A DNA stretch of 64,000 nucleotides from Myotis daubentonii. Taxonomy: Eukaryota; Chordata; Mammalia; Chiroptera; Vespertilionidae. The notes below the pieces were generated by a model, which saw only the letters and a list, made by a program, of their open reading frames with translations, did no database searches and was not told the origin of the DNA. Below are positions 49,320 to 62,929 of this stretch, in pieces; position 1 is the first letter of the stretch; the number at the start of each line of letters is the position of its first letter. The stretch lies in contig NC_081846.1 in NCBI RefSeq assembly GCF_963259705.1, positions 90,222,641-90,286,640 of the forward strand, read 5' to 3'. Made by a program: the position numbers and the translations under genes.

Positions 49320-50068
49320 GGACTTGATTTCCCAAGATAGAATTATGGAGGAGGAAAAATAGTTTTCCTCTACCCTTCTGAGTTCTTAGCAGAGACCCTT
49401 GTAATGAAATACAGATTATCAAGAGAAAAACAAAAGTTCATTATCATGTGTACCTTGTGTGCATGTGGGAGATCCCAGGGAAAAATGAATAACTTCCCAA
49501 AGTGGCTTAGAATCCAGATTTAAATACCTTCTTCTTAGGGAAAGGGGACGGGATATGTAGGCCCCTTAGAGGAGAGTACATGATTTTTAGGAAAGATGAA
49601 TGGGGGTGGGGGAGATAGTTTGTAACAAAGTTTGGGTGTGATGTCAACTTCTAGTCTCCTGTCCTGTGACAGGAGTCAGTCTTCACTGGCTGATGGCACT
49701 TTTCCCATCAAGGGAACCTTTTGCAGGGTCCGATTTTAGGCAGATCAGGAGACTTCAGTGAAAGCCTCTCCTTGCATTTGCTGTTTTTCAAGCATCTACA
49801 GCTCAAGATCATCAATATAACAACATGGCATATGTTGGGGTGGCCTGTTCTCTGACGTTCAGAATAAACCCAATAAAAGCTTGTTTCCTCTCTTAGATGA
49901 TTTGCCAAAGTAACATTATTCCCTGGAGACAGTATTCTAACCAGACCTTCCTGGGAGTGGTCAAAACATACCCTGTGCTTGTAGAAAGGTGTGGGCCATA
50001 TCACTAAATAAATCAGGGTCAGTTTCTTCATCTTGTGGAAAGGGAGATAAAGTTTTGATAGTTTATGA
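49320..50068 (-). mobile_element. Possible old LTR element, antisense
   Basis: Text such as aacaaaagttcattatcatg, cccagggaaaaatgaataac and ggcttagaatccagatttaa resembles an old mammalian LTR or MER repeat in reverse. I cannot name the family. The open frame on the minus strand across 49708-50454 spans this and the next Helitron and is probably fortuitous. Confidence 0.3.
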
Positions 50069-50074
50069 CCCTTT

Positions 50075-50476
50075 CCACAGGTATCCTGTGGGTTTGTGTC
50101 TCCACTGCGGCCCCAGCAGCCCCAGCACCTCTGCTGCCACGGGGTTTGGGGCTGCTGGGTGCCGGGCCCCACTGTGGGCTTGTGTCTCTGCCCCTCCGGC
50201 CCCAGAGGCCCCAGCATCACTGCGGGCGTGGGGCTTGGGGCTGCTGGGTGCTGAGCCCCCTGTTCCTCTGGCCCCTGTGGCAGTAGCAACGAAGCAGAAC
50301 CCAGAGATCCTCCATGGGCAGGGTGGGGCAGAATGCCTGCATCCCGGCTCAGCCGCTGCCATATTTGTTGCAGAGTGACAGTCAATTTGCATATTCCCTC
50401 CTTATTTGCTGTGGGCGCCACCATCTTTGTCACAGAGTTATGATCAATTTGCATATTTGCTCTTTATTAGATAGGA
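50075..50476 (-). mobile_element. Helitron with 75-bp internal duplication
   Basis: The minus-strand 5' end at 50476 is TCCTATCTAATAAAGAGC, preceded by A, and is followed by two ATGCAAAT octamers. The interior has two diverged copies of a gtgtctc...ccccagc...gggcttggggctgctgggtg unit. The 3' end is unclear. A ccacaggtatcctgtgg palindrome (50075-50091) may be the 3' hairpin, but no CTAG follows. Confidence 0.65.
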
Positions 50477-51008
50477 TGAGGGAAGAAAAACTAGAGTTTA
50501 GACTCCTTTATTCTTTATGGAGAAGTAATAGAGAGGTTGGCAAATGTAGGCTTATGGGTTTTCATATGGAAAATAATACAAAAATTAATAAATAATAATA
50601 GAAGAAGAAACCCTGTGTTTCACGTCCTTACACCTATAATCCTACTTTTTCCCACCCTTGAATGTAGACTCAGTATAAAATAATTTTGAAAAGGTGTTCC
50701 CTACCCACACACCCAGGCCCTGTCAGGTTGTCAGCACCCTTCACTTCTGACATTACCTACTATGTGTACAGTTGTGCTGGAGGTATGACTCTCTGTGAAA
50801 CGGGAATACTGTGCAGAAATACTCTCTCACAGCCCTTCTCTCCCATCCAGCCCAGTGGATCTGCTCTCCCAGGTTCCTCTGAGCTCATCTGCTTCTTTCC
50901 ACACCAATAGCATACTCCACTTGAATTCCAGCAACAAGTGTCTAACTGTTATTCCCAGTCTCAACCCTGACTCTTTCGATCCACTTGCCATTTTGCAATA
51001 GGATAGAA

Positions 51009-51243
51009 CAGTGATAGTGAACCTATGACACGCGTGTCAGAGGTGACATGCAAACTCATTTTTTTGGTTGATTTTTCTTTGTTAAATAGCATTTAAATAT
51101 ATAAAATAAATATCGAAAATATAAATCTTTGTTTTACTGCGGTAGCAGATATCAAACAATTTCTATATGTGACCTGGCACCAGAGTTAAGTTAGGGTTTT
51201 TCAAAATGCTGACATGCCGAGCTCAAAAGGTTTGCCATCACTG
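51009..51243. mobile_element. hAT MITE, 235 bp, complete with TSD
   Basis: It starts cagtgatagtgaacctatga and ends aaaaggtttgccatcactg, which are terminal inverted repeats. A perfect 8-bp target duplication ggatagaa lies at 51001-51008 and 51244-51251. The interior is A/T-rich. No transposase is present. Confidence 0.88.
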
Positions 51244-51289
51244 GGATAGAACAACCACATATAAAAATTTCATTCTGCCAGTACTCTTT

Positions 51290-51830
51290 GATACCCTTCA
51301 GAGAGTAGTTATTGCAGAAAATCAAACTCAAATCCTTAGCACAGCACAGCTGATATACCATGAAAGATCTAGTCTCCACTTATCTCTCCATCTTCCTGCT
51401 GTGACTTCAGGGCAGCAGGCATCTGAACTGCTTGCTAATGGCTCCCCAGTGCTCCATGGTCTGTCTTGACTTTAGAACTCCTCATGTACTTTGAATTTAT
51501 GTTGTGTGGCATCTTCCCCCATGCACTCCATGGCTCCCCTCCTTCATCCCGACCATCCCAAAAACACACACCTACACTCATATACATGCATTCCTTAGTT
51601 CACATACTTCTTCCCCACTCTACTTATTTTAATTTTCCCATTTTCTAAAAACAAAACTATTTTAAAAATTTTAGGAGATCTGTTGACAATGAACTTGATT
51701 TCCTGCACACCAAGACTCAGGTGCACTAAGAGAGGGCATCCCCACCATGGTCACTTCCATCATTCACAAGGCCTTCCTGGACCTTGCACTCATTTTATTT
51801 TTCACATGCTCCTGTATACTTTTATCTTTA
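51290..51830 (+). mobile_element. L2 LINE remnant
   Basis: The order caaactcaaatccttagcac, cttatctctccatcttcctg, catgcactccatggctcccc and aaggccttcctggaccttgc fits L2 3' sequence. It is old and patchy. Confidence 0.45.
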
Positions 51831-54800
51831 CTTGGCTGCATCTTGTATAGAGTTTTCACAAGGTTGAAAGTAAAAGAACAACAAAAATGTAGCATTATCC
51901 TTAACGCTACTGAAAATCATTTAATTGAGGGTCATATTTAATCAGCAAGATGTTTGAGAATCAGAAAAATGCCTGTAATTATAAAGACAATCAAACACAT
52001 TTGCTGTCTGCTAGAAACTTTGTAATGAACTCATCAAATACTCACTGTGGAAAAATATATTATCTATATTATTCACATTTACATAATTGAGAAAACTTAA
52101 TGTCAAAGACATTGCTTTGGCCAGAGTCAAGATGAAAACAGATTTAACATAGCATAGCCAGGAATCAGACTGAGACTTTTTAATCTTCAAAGCCTATATA
52201 CCTTCACATCCTTAAAATCCTAAATTGAACTATTTGATTAGACAATTTGGGTCAGCACTGCATCTAAGTGATTTTTCCCTTCCTTCCCCTGGTATCTTCC
52301 ATGGTTTCTTCTATCAAGTAATGTGCACATGTGTATTTATCCTCTTGCTTTCATATTACTCTTCCTGACAACTTACTCCATCAGATGGCCTCACTAGAAG
52401 CACTTTTGTATGAAACTCCTCAGTTGACTCTTGGTATTAAGAGTGTTCATTGTGATGCTTCTTCCTTGGACTAAGTATGGATAAACTCTTAGGAACATGA
52501 CCTTTATCATTTCAGCCTCTTAGAAAACCTCCATGTGGCATCTGGGCAAAGGCTCACTGCTTCCAGAGACACAGCTCAATCCCGGGCCCTCCTGAGTGCA
52601 GGTACAGGCACCTCCATTTCTCTTGTGTGCCCTCACCACATTTGACATGATTCACCTGAAAACAGGAATTTTAATTCGCTGCCACTGGGGAAGCAAGAGT
52701 AGCATTTTGGGATCTCTGCAATTTTATGATTTATCAAGTCAGTATAGAATTTTCCCCAGGAGTTATATGCTGGAGTAGCTTTAGTTTGTTTGGCACAAAT
52801 AAAAAGCGAAGCCAAAAAGGGGGGAAAAGTTTCCATGAAAGACCAAAAAAGTAAGAAGGAAGTAAAGCCACACAAAAATGAGACTCGCAGGCCAACACCT
52901 TTACGAAATGCCAACTCTCTGATTTCAGCACATCTGGAACAAGGGGATGTCAGATTTGTGGAGAATGAGACTTATCCTTGCTGCTGCATACACACGGCAC
53001 ACGGATAAAGATGCCATTCCTCATAGGTGCGTGGTAATAGCAGATCCTCAAATGGCAAAAAATCAGTTCCCAGCCTCTTCTTTCTCATTCTGCGGGTAAG
53101 GACAGTGAGCATACCCAGGCTATTGTCTTCCTACCAACACCCCATGGCCTGTCGGCCGTTCATCTGGATCCATACCCAGATCTCCTGGCTTCACTGTTTG
53201 CGTGGTGCCTGTTCTTGGCTTCTCCTGCCTCATTCTCACAGAGACTGGCACGTTAGCAGGAAACAGCGAGCTGATAGTAAGACCTCCGTGAGTGCTAAAG
53301 ATGGAAGTCCAGGCTTGCAGCAGACATTTCAGAGGCCACCTGTTATAAAGTTTCTCCTACTCTGTGAAAGTAAGGTGACCAGCAAAACCGCATGGTTGTA
53401 AATGTAACCTTCATGGAGATAAAAGCCTGGACTGAAAATATTACTTATGGGAATCCAGCATGTATTGACTAATGTAGCAACACTCCAGCTTGTCACATTC
53501 CCAGAGGGGAGTCCTATATTATAAATTCAGCCCATCTCTCCTGCCCAGGAAGCACCCATGAGCAAGCAGTGGGACCAGCGATGCAATGCTGAACCACGCT
53601 CTGCTTTGACTGAAAAATAGTTCAATGGCTAAAGGTAACTGGTCAGACACAACCAAATTAATACTTAAGTACTGTCACACTCAATCTATCCCAGAAAAGG
53701 AGTACACACTAATGCTATCTTTTTCTGCCTAATACATAACAATATCCAGTGTCTCTACATTTCTAAATGATAGGGAATGTGATTCTTCATTTTGGCTGCT
53801 ATAACTAAGCAGAGCATGCTTTTTATCTGTTTGTTTTATTTTAGCTTTTGCTCTTTTTATGAACCAGTCAATTATAAAAGTAGAAATATTACAACTTCAG
53901 CATTTTCAGCCTCCTGATATTTCTAAATGCATGTATCACTGAACACGAAACAATAAAATTCAAACCAACACACTAAAATGGCCTTCAACAGCACTTTTCT
54001 TCAAGTGCATGAAGACAAATTCAATAAAGCTGAGTAACATTTGAGATGGAATGTATTGGAGAGAAACACAGAAGCAGGTGCTCTCACCACAGCTGGCCTT
54101 GGCTCCACCTCAAGCCCGATATCTCCTCCAGACCTACCCCCTCCAGCTCACTGTCTCTGTGAGCAATTTAGTCAGAACATCAGGAGCAAAACCTGCCATG
54201 ACGCATGGCCGCCTCCTTTTCCCTGTTGGCTTGCAGAAAGTTATCACATATTCAGGACATATGATAATTTCATAGCTCCATGAAATTTTCATGAAAGCAT
54301 CAAAAATTATTCCATCTTTATATGCACATTTTAGCCTGAAAGATTCATACATACTGCCTGAAGATAAATTAAACTTTGGCATGAATATAATTTATGAAAA
54401 TTGGAAACTACTTGAATTTATTTCAAAAAGAAACACATTAAATTTTGATGACTAACAGACTTCTTCAGAAAAATAAAATGTGATGTTTAAATAGAATTAA
54501 AACATCCATATAAATTTTATAAATGTTTTAATAGTAAATTATATCATTTAAGTAGGTTATTAATTAAGTAAATGCTTTATAAACATATAATTTTAATCAC
54601 TTATATCTAAGCTTCTGTCAGAAATGAAAAACATGACAGATGAAGAATGATTCCTGTTGAGAAAATAAAACATTACATATTTTGTTACTTTTCTTTCACC
54701 TTATGTGCTTTTAGTGACTGCTTCCCTCAGAGTTAAAAGTTGTACAGACCCAAATTTAAAGGAAACAAATAAAAACATCCATTGATTGCTGATGGGATCT

Positions 54801-55160
54801 TGTTGCTAACAAGAAGGTGATGTACTGTGAGAGTTGTTTAAATAAGAAAAATGAAAGAAAATGAAATCCTATATAGTGGCCACATTTGGAATCTATTTAT
54901 ATAATTGTTCTAAACATCTAAACTTCACGTTTTATGGAAGATCAGCTTCTTGGCTTTGATAATATTATAATATCCCCAACATTTACAGCTCTATTTTGTA
55001 CTTAAAGCTTTATGTGACCAGCTAAACATTCTTATAAAAAGTCATTTCTAAATTATAGCTGTAAGTCTGTCCTGACCTTTCCTACCTGCACTAATGTAGC
55101 TAAAATTTCTCTTTCACTTTCCTTCATTCTCTCTCTTCCTTTCTATCTCTCTCTCCCCTG

Positions 55161-55162
<2 letters not shown>

Positions 55163-55219
<57 letters not shown>
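55163..55219. repeat. (CT)n microsatellite
   Basis: About 27 CT units with edge interruptions. Confidence 0.95.
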
Positions 55220-55220
<1 letters not shown>

Positions 55221-55322
55221 AACACAACTGTGTGCTCTGAAAGTAGTGTCATTACACAACTTGCCTGCCAATCTCCACCATCCAACAAGGTCCTGACATA
55301 TTTTATGTGCTCAGCGACTGAA

Positions 55323-55367
55323 ATGAATGAATGAATGAATGAATGAATGAATGAATGAATGAATGAG
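55323..55367. repeat. (TGAA)n microsatellite
   Basis: About 11 tgaa units, uninterrupted. Confidence 0.97.
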
Positions 55368-55981
55368 TCAGTGAATAATGTCTGAGCCTTTCCAGCCCTG
55401 TGACCAGCAGTGGCAGCCAGTTCTGATGAACCACTTGTCTGAACCCTGATTCTGAGTCTCATGGAGGGAATGAGCAGCAGAGTCATTTGCTGGAGACCAG
55501 GACTGCTTTTCTGTGCAAGAGTAAGGCAGCCACCCAAGGATGCGATTTCAGGAGGATCAACGAAGCCCCTCGTTTAAAAACTAGCACTTTCTTCCCCATA
55601 TCACTAATAACGGAAATCCATTTCAGAGGGTCAGTATATTTCATTACACTGTTAGTGATAATTCTTAGGAATTAGGTATCTGCCGAAAGGGGGAGTGTGG
55701 CCCACTGACTTGGAGCCAGCACCACTAAGAGATAAGTAGCTGATCTGTTCTTTTGCTAAGGGCATAATATAATCATACATGAAAAATAATAGGGGCCCCT
55801 GGATAGCTGAAGGTCATATCTGCAAGGAGAAAAGGTACAAAAAGAGTCTGAGATCACCTTAAAATTTGCTATGGGGTGGCATAATCTTTTATTGCTGTGG
55901 CTAATGAAGCAAGCAAGAAAGAATTTGTATAATAAAATTTACCATTATAAATGTTTTATGACACATTTTAATCATTTCTCA

Positions 55982-56452
<471 letters not shown>

Positions 56453-56753
56453 CTACCAAACATGAAGCATCAAGCTCTCATGTTGGCCCAGTTGGTCCTG
56501 ATTGTGAGAATTCAGGTAATAGCACAGGGACCTGGGACACCAATGTTAATCTGATAAACATGCATTTGTGCCAAGGTTCTGGGTTTCCTGTGTCTATTCT
56601 GGCTCCGACTCTGTTCTCCCAGAATTCCATCAATGCTGGGTTAGCTAGGCAGCTCTGTTCCTGCAAGGAGAAGACCCACCCCCTGGAATATCTAGTGCTC
56701 CTCCCATGTTATGTTATTAATACATGTGATATGAGCATTCACCCTATTACTAG

Positions 56754-56756
<3 letters not shown>

Positions 56757-56794
<38 letters not shown>
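56757..56794. repeat. (GA)n microsatellite
   Basis: About 19 GA units. Confidence 0.95.
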
Positions 56795-56799
<5 letters not shown>

Positions 56800-57039
56800 G
56801 AAAGTTGAAGTGTCTTGTCCAAGAAGACATAATTGCAAGTGCTGGTGCTTGGGATAACACAGGCACCCCCCGCCCCCCCACCCCAACTCTGAGCCCTTCC
56901 CTGACTCTGCCCTTCTGTATCAATCTGCATTCAAGTCAGGGTATGAAGATGATGGTGGTGCTGGGTGGCAGCAATGGTGATAAATCCATGAAGAGAGAGA
57001 CAGGAGGAGAAGTACACACAGCACAGTTGGAATAGTGAG

Positions 57040-57212
57040 CTCTTCCAGGCTCTGCACTAAGCAGTGACCATAGACTCCATCATTTCATCTTCAAGGTAAC
57101 CTTTTAAGAAAGGCATCATTTTTATTTCCTTTTTATAGGTTAAAAAAATCAGTGTGAATAATTTTCTCTAAGTTTCCCAAATAGCAAGTAGAATCTGACT
57201 CCAAAAGTAGAA
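57040..57212 (-). mobile_element. MIR SINE, antisense
   Basis: Reverse MIR text is visible: aggctctgcactaagcagtg, catcatttcatcttcaaggt and tttcctttttataggtta. Confidence 0.5.
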
Positions 57213-57260
57213 TCAATCACCATATTTTTCTCAATTGAGTGTATGCTGTTACATTTTCTA

Positions 57261-57777
57261 CTAGTGCCCCAGTGCACGGATTCATGCACATTGAAAGGAA
57301 ATTAATTAGAAGGTGGGCGGCTGGGTGGGACTGGGCGAGGTGGGCTGGACATACCCTGGAGCCAACCTCCTGTGGTCCCTCCCAGCCGGCTGCTCCTGAG
57401 GTGGCACCATGGCTCGAAGGGCGTCTATGGAGTGAGCAGAGTCCCTCTGGCAGGTGAGGTCCCTCAGCCTGGCCTGTGGGGATCAGACCAAAACCAGCTC
57501 TCCGACATCCCCTGAGGGGTCTTGGATTGTGAGAGGAAGGTTCTCAGGTGACAGACCCCAGAATCAGGCTCCCTCCTCTCTGGTTCTAGGATGTATCACC
57601 CTAGAATCGCTGCTGCCAAGCCACAGCAACTCAGCAGCTCCTGAATTGAGCATCTGGCCCCTGATGGTCAGTGCATGTCACAGCTACCAGTTGGAGCATC
57701 TGCCCCCTGGTGGTCATTACATGTCATAGTTACCAGTCGGACAGTTGGATGGTCACTTAGACTTTTATATATATAGA
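57261..57777 (-). mobile_element. HeliBat-type Helitron, complete
   Basis: The 3' CTAG is at 57261-57264, followed by tgccccagtgcacggattcatgcac. The minus-strand 5' end at 57777 is TCTATATATATAAAAGTC, preceded by A. The 5' half carries a tandem pair, gcccctgatggtcagtgcat and gccccctggtggtcattaca. The second (57702-57713) is a perfect match to the CTCF core pattern on the minus strand. Confidence 0.92.
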
Positions 57778-58139
57778 TTATTACATAAAAATTTTCTGAA
57801 TCTGAAGGAAGTGGAGAGGTAAATAATACACTGAGGCTGAGAAGACAGCCCCTTTCCATAGCTGGAATCATCCCTTCTTTCCCAGCACCCTGAGATGGCC
57901 CCTCTCCTTTAGCTCTAAAACAGAACATGGGTATTTATTTCACAAAGTCATCAACTGCAAGACCTGAATTATCAAAGGTCAAATGCCACCCTGGAACTCT
58001 CACTCCTTAGCTTTAAACCCCAACAGAAAGCCAGTCCTGGTGTAAGAAACCCCAATCTGCAAAATTTCATGTAACTGAGAACTTGAATTGTTTTGCATTT
58101 GGCAAATGTGAGCCCTTAACTAGAGGGAAGTAATACATT

Positions 58140-58290
58140 AAAGGCCTTTGAGTAAAATTTGAGAGTAGACTCCAGAGCCACCATGACCTGAGGCGTTTTA
58201 TATCTTGTGCAGGCTCAGTGTTCTCATTTGTAAAATAGGAATAAAAACAGTACCTAATTGTCAAGTTGTTTATAACTTAATCCTCATGGA
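58140..58290 (+). mobile_element. MIR SINE
   Basis: The order gtgcaggctcagtgttctca, tttgtaaaataggaataaaa and cagtacctaattgtcaag follows MIR. Confidence 0.55.
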
Positions 58291-59387
58291 TTTTACATTT
58301 TCATCAAATGTAATATTACTTGCATTTAAAACATTTTTGTATAACCCCAAAGTCAAAATACAGCACCAGAAAGTACAAATTGGACATTGCAACATAATTA
58401 ACACCAAATCATCACTCATTAGCCTGTGATGATAAGCCATGACATTAGCTGCTCCTGGAATGAATCAAGTGGCCTTGGGGCCTAATTTTTATTAAATTTA
58501 TGTTGTGGTTATTATATTCACATTATGAAATGGTTGGCACTCAACTCCATGTTTTCAATTCCAGGCCGTTAGGTACCAGGGATCTTACTTTACACTAAAG
58601 ACAGGAGTTTCCTCCCAGTGATAGTCTCAGTTGTTGTAGTGAAAGGAGGTCAAAACTGCCAATAAAAGAATCCCTTCCCTTGTACGCCTCACGCCTCATG
58701 TGCACTTGCAGAGGGAACACTCAGCCGCAGGGGATTTGCAGGAGAAGCACACAGACACAGACGCTACCCCCTCTGGCCAGGGCCCTTTGCCTTCTTCCTG
58801 GAGCTCTTAAATTCCAGGTTTCCGTGATAAGACATTACTTGTGCTTTCAAGGGAATATGATGAGGTCACATTATTGCAATATGGTCAATTGCCTCAATCA
58901 AGCTACAGAACACATCCATTTAGATGCAGATAAATGAGCCTCATAATAACATGCACGAGTCTCCATGGTTATGGGTACAATATGGGCAAGACCAAGTGAG
59001 CAGTCCACCTACGCATGAGAAATAAAGGGGTACCCTGAGTCCAGCAAATCGGAAAACTAGCCCACACAGCTGAAAGTAGATCTGTTTTTCATCATTGCCA
59101 TACACCAGTGATTCTAAACATAAATGATAACACAGTTTTCTAACAACAACAACAAAAAATTTTGTTTAAGTTCTATCCAGTGCTAATGTTAGTATTATTT
59201 TTAATCATGTGCATGTAAACCTCAAAGAGCACGTTTTATTACTTACTATTTAAAAATATTATGTGCAAAAGGGAAATTAATACAGAGCATGCCAGATCCA
59301 CTGGTGACTCCTGAACATGCAGACTCAAATACACAGGGTGAAGCAAAGGTAGGTTTACAGTTGTCCATATGAAAAATAATACAATAG

Positions 59388-59679
59388 TCCTATATAATAA
59401 AAGGCTAGTATGCAAATTGACTAAACAGCAGAACAACCTGTTGCTATGATGTGCATTGACCACCAGGGGGCAAACACTCAACACAGGAGCTGCCCTCTGG
59501 TGGTCAATGCACTCCCACAGGGGGAGCGCTGCTCAGCCAGAAGCTGGGCTCACAGCTGGCGAGCACAGTGGCGGTGTAGGAGTCAGACATCCCCTGAGGG
59601 CTTCTGGACTGCAAGAAAGTGCAGGCCGGGCTGAGGGAACCCCCATCCACTCCACAAATTTCATGCACCAGGCTTCTAA
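59388..59679 (+). mobile_element. HeliBat-type Helitron nested in a mariner MITE
   Basis: The 5' end is TCCTATATAATAAAAGGC. The 3' end is catgcaccaggcttctaa, with CTAA in place of CTAG (still CTRR) and T after it. The 5' half holds a 22-bp inverted repeat with two CTCF-like cores. Confidence 0.88.
59451..59512. promoter_or_regulatory. Inverted pair of CTCF-like motifs (putative)
   Basis: The left arm 59451-59472 and right arm 59491-59512 are reverse complements over 22 bp with one mismatch and an 18-nt loop. The cores ccaccagggggc (59460-59471) and gccctctggtgg (59492-59503) both fit the CTCF core pattern CCASYAGRKGGC, facing opposite ways. Binding is inference. Confidence 0.5.
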
Positions 59680-61073
59680 TTAATAAATAATAACACAAGA
59701 ATAAACTGTTCCACATTCTCACAACTGTAAACCTTCTTTTGTTACACCCTGTATGTATTTATTTTTAAGGGTAAGAACTCAAGTTCTGAGTTTTCACTTT
59801 TATAATTACTGTGCTAATATTGTTTAACTCAAATCTTTTGAAACACATATGTAGTATCACAGAGGTTGCAGACACAAACTGCACACAGAGAGAGCTCAAG
59901 CAGTTCCAAATCCCCAGCAACTCTTAGATTTTTACCAAATAGAATAACAATCTTTGATGAATTTTCTGATAAAAATATTTTAGTAGATTATTTTATTTAT
60001 TGCAGAGATATTTGAAGTTATTAGATTTAATTCTGAAAAAATTACATGGGAAGTACTGCAATTTTTAAAATGTATTATAAAATGGAATTTTTATGAATCT
60101 GTGCCAACCTTATCCTTATGTCTAAAACAGTCCCTCACATTTATCCTTTTATTAAATACCCATGTGAAAAACAATTAATTCAAAATTTATAAAGAGTACC
60201 TTTTTGATAAATCTGAGAGAAAATAGGTAGATACACCTGATTATAGTTTTTTAAAATATTTTTTATGAAGTCATTAATAAATTTGTAGAATTAAGGTCTA
60301 AGGAACAGAAATTTTAATGTTATTATTGTTACTAGACAAACCAATAAGTAGGTATGATCTTTCCTTTTTTATAAAAAGTAATTAATGTAAGTGGAAAGTA
60401 TTTATCTATTATACTGTCTTTTTCTGTACTGCATTATTTTATTGGCAAGATTACATATTAAATTTTCATAATAGAACATCTTGCCATCTGAATTCTATTA
60501 TTTTTCATTTAACTTTATAATTATTTCTAAATATAACTTGTATATAGGAGATAGGATGTTAAAAATGATATGTATTGTCATCAAATGCACTAGATACACC
60601 CAAGTTCATGGTGCAATGGGAGAGGAACAATGGGGATCTCACGGGGTAGTGACACAATCCTAGTGGTGGAACATAAGTGAGGAAATTACTTTCAGAGCAA
60701 AAGTACAACAAAAAAAGTGGGCCCCAGTTATGAATGGAAGGCATAATAACAACCCTTTAGCTTTCCATGGAAACTGTCATGAACACATCTGTGGTTTGGA
60801 AGCTTAAGTCATAGGTAAGAAATACCCATGGATCAGATCAAGAACGCTGCCATAGGTAGCCATGAACATTTGGGTGATGCAGTAACGTGGTGAGAGAATG
60901 ACTGATTAAATACTGATAGGTAATAATAATGCAAAAAGCCTTAGAAGGAACTAGAAATTGTCACTGCTCATTTTACAGATGTCCAGTGAGATTAATTTTG
61001 TGATACAAACAGGCACTCAGTGGCAAAGGTAAGACTGAAGTTTCTCCTGCTGACCAATTACATTAGTAATTCA

Positions 61074-61435
<362 letters not shown>

Positions 61436-61563
61436 GGTCGCCATAGCAACGCAAGGGACCAATTCTCCAAGCAGCTTCTGAGTTTGATCTGTTGGTATCA
61501 GTGATAACTATCTGAGTGACAGGCAAGTGGTCTTTGAAGGAAAGAAAACCAGTATCATTTGTC
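61436..61563 (-). CDS. CNTNAP5: CNTNAP5 exon: end of fibrinogen-like domain
   Basis: This 128-bp exon starts with the last base of a codon (expected Trp), encodes [39 protein letters not shown] and YGD, and ends with the first base of Arg. In Caspr proteins this is the C-terminal end of the fibrinogen-like region before laminin G3. The acceptor is tttttcag and the donor GTGAGTA. The wording differs clearly from CNTNAP2 here, which supports CNTNAP5. The upstream exon is not in the window. Confidence 0.92.
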
Positions 61564-62294
61564 CTGAAAAACATAAATGTAAGACAAAAGAGAAAACGTG
61601 GATAACCTAGGGACTCTTTATCAAGACTCCTCTTTTTAAAAGTGATTTGGGTAGCGGCAGCAGAATGGGACAGGGAGGAGGGTAACAGAGGGCCTTTCAT
61701 CTCCTAAATGTGTGTGAGAGGCTAGAATGCCAATTGCAAAACCTATGGCCAGCTTCCCCAAACAAGCAGATTTTACATTTTCCCTAAGTCCTTCCAGAGC
61801 TTGCTTCTGCTTGCTGTGGCTGAGAGCACACACCTGCCCAGCGCAATGCTGAGAGAACATGAAATGCCGCCTCTCTCCATAAAGAGACTGCCTGTCTCCG
61901 GAGCTCACTTGAAATGGGCATCACAAATCCCACATGAATCACTCCAAGGACTTGTTTCAGCCACCTGCCAACAGTGTCAAACAGCTTAGGATGCTTCTGT
62001 CACCTTTTAACTCTACGTACAGGCAAGTCTTTGCAGTCACTCTTCATTTTGCTGCTCTTCCTATTGTTCTGTGTTTTAAGGATGTTGGTTGTTAGAGACT
62101 CTGGCTTTATCTTTGTTAACCATGCAAGTAGGGAACTGACTAGTCACCCTGTGACAAAAAATAATTTTAAAATAATAGGGCTAAGCTGTTGATTTTTTTT
62201 CTCTTTGTAAGTTGTGTTTCTGGACTACCGATGAGAACATACCATTTAACTGAAAATAAAAACAAAATGAAGGTAAGAAACTGATATTGAATTA

Positions 62295-62460
62295 ATAAAT
62301 ATTTTGAGCCAGCAATATGCTAAGGAATAAGTTTATTTTTCCCACACAAAACCCCTATGGCAGGTGGTGCAATTTTTCCTGCTTAGCAATGAGGAAACTA
62401 AGGCTTGGATATATTAGGAAACTTGTCTAAGGTCACACGACAGAAGGGACAGGGGCGTAG
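62295..62460 (-). mobile_element. MIR SINE, antisense
   Basis: Reverse MIR text is visible: gccagcaatatgctaaggaa, caatgaggaaactaaggctt and cttgtctaaggtcacacgac. Confidence 0.55.
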
Positions 62461-62929
62461 TCATATACTTGGTATATATCCCAAGTATAATTTGACAAGT
62501 ATGTCATAAATCTATGTTAATCTGAGCAGAACTGAATCATATGAGGCATTCTGAGAGCTACACACAAGTGGGCAGACATCCCATTAACAGCCTCAGTTAA
62601 ATGCAGGGTTGGTCATCCTGCTGGTAATAGGAACGCGAAGGCATAGTGACCTGCTCCAGTGTTCAGGATGAGGTATTTGATGCAGCCAGTTGATAACAAG
62701 AGCATGAAGGTGCAGATTCATATTGGTTCTCTCTCCATATCCACAAAGAAGTCACAAAACACTCAAAACCAACATTATATTTCAATATCATTTGCAGCTC
62801 TGAGTTTAGAGACAACAAACTAATATTCCAGATTAATAATTTGGGAAACATAACAAGGAACAAGTAGTGTGACAAGTGATTTTGAGGATAGAGCTTTAGA
62901 AATGGACAGATTTGTTCTGGAATCTCAGG

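Larger units (their letters stand above)
59334..59751. mobile_element. mariner-type MITE split by a Helitron
   Basis: The left end is cagggtgaagcaaaggtagg and the right end is aaaccttcttttgttacacc then ctg, followed by TA. The left TA is changed to ca. Without the Helitron it is about 126 bp, the same family as 11677-12124. Confidence 0.75.

Noticed and set aside
49708..50454. 248-aa open frame on the minus strand
   Set aside because: It crosses a Helitron and an old repeat, has no recognisable domain and no splice or promoter context. It is probably fortuitous.
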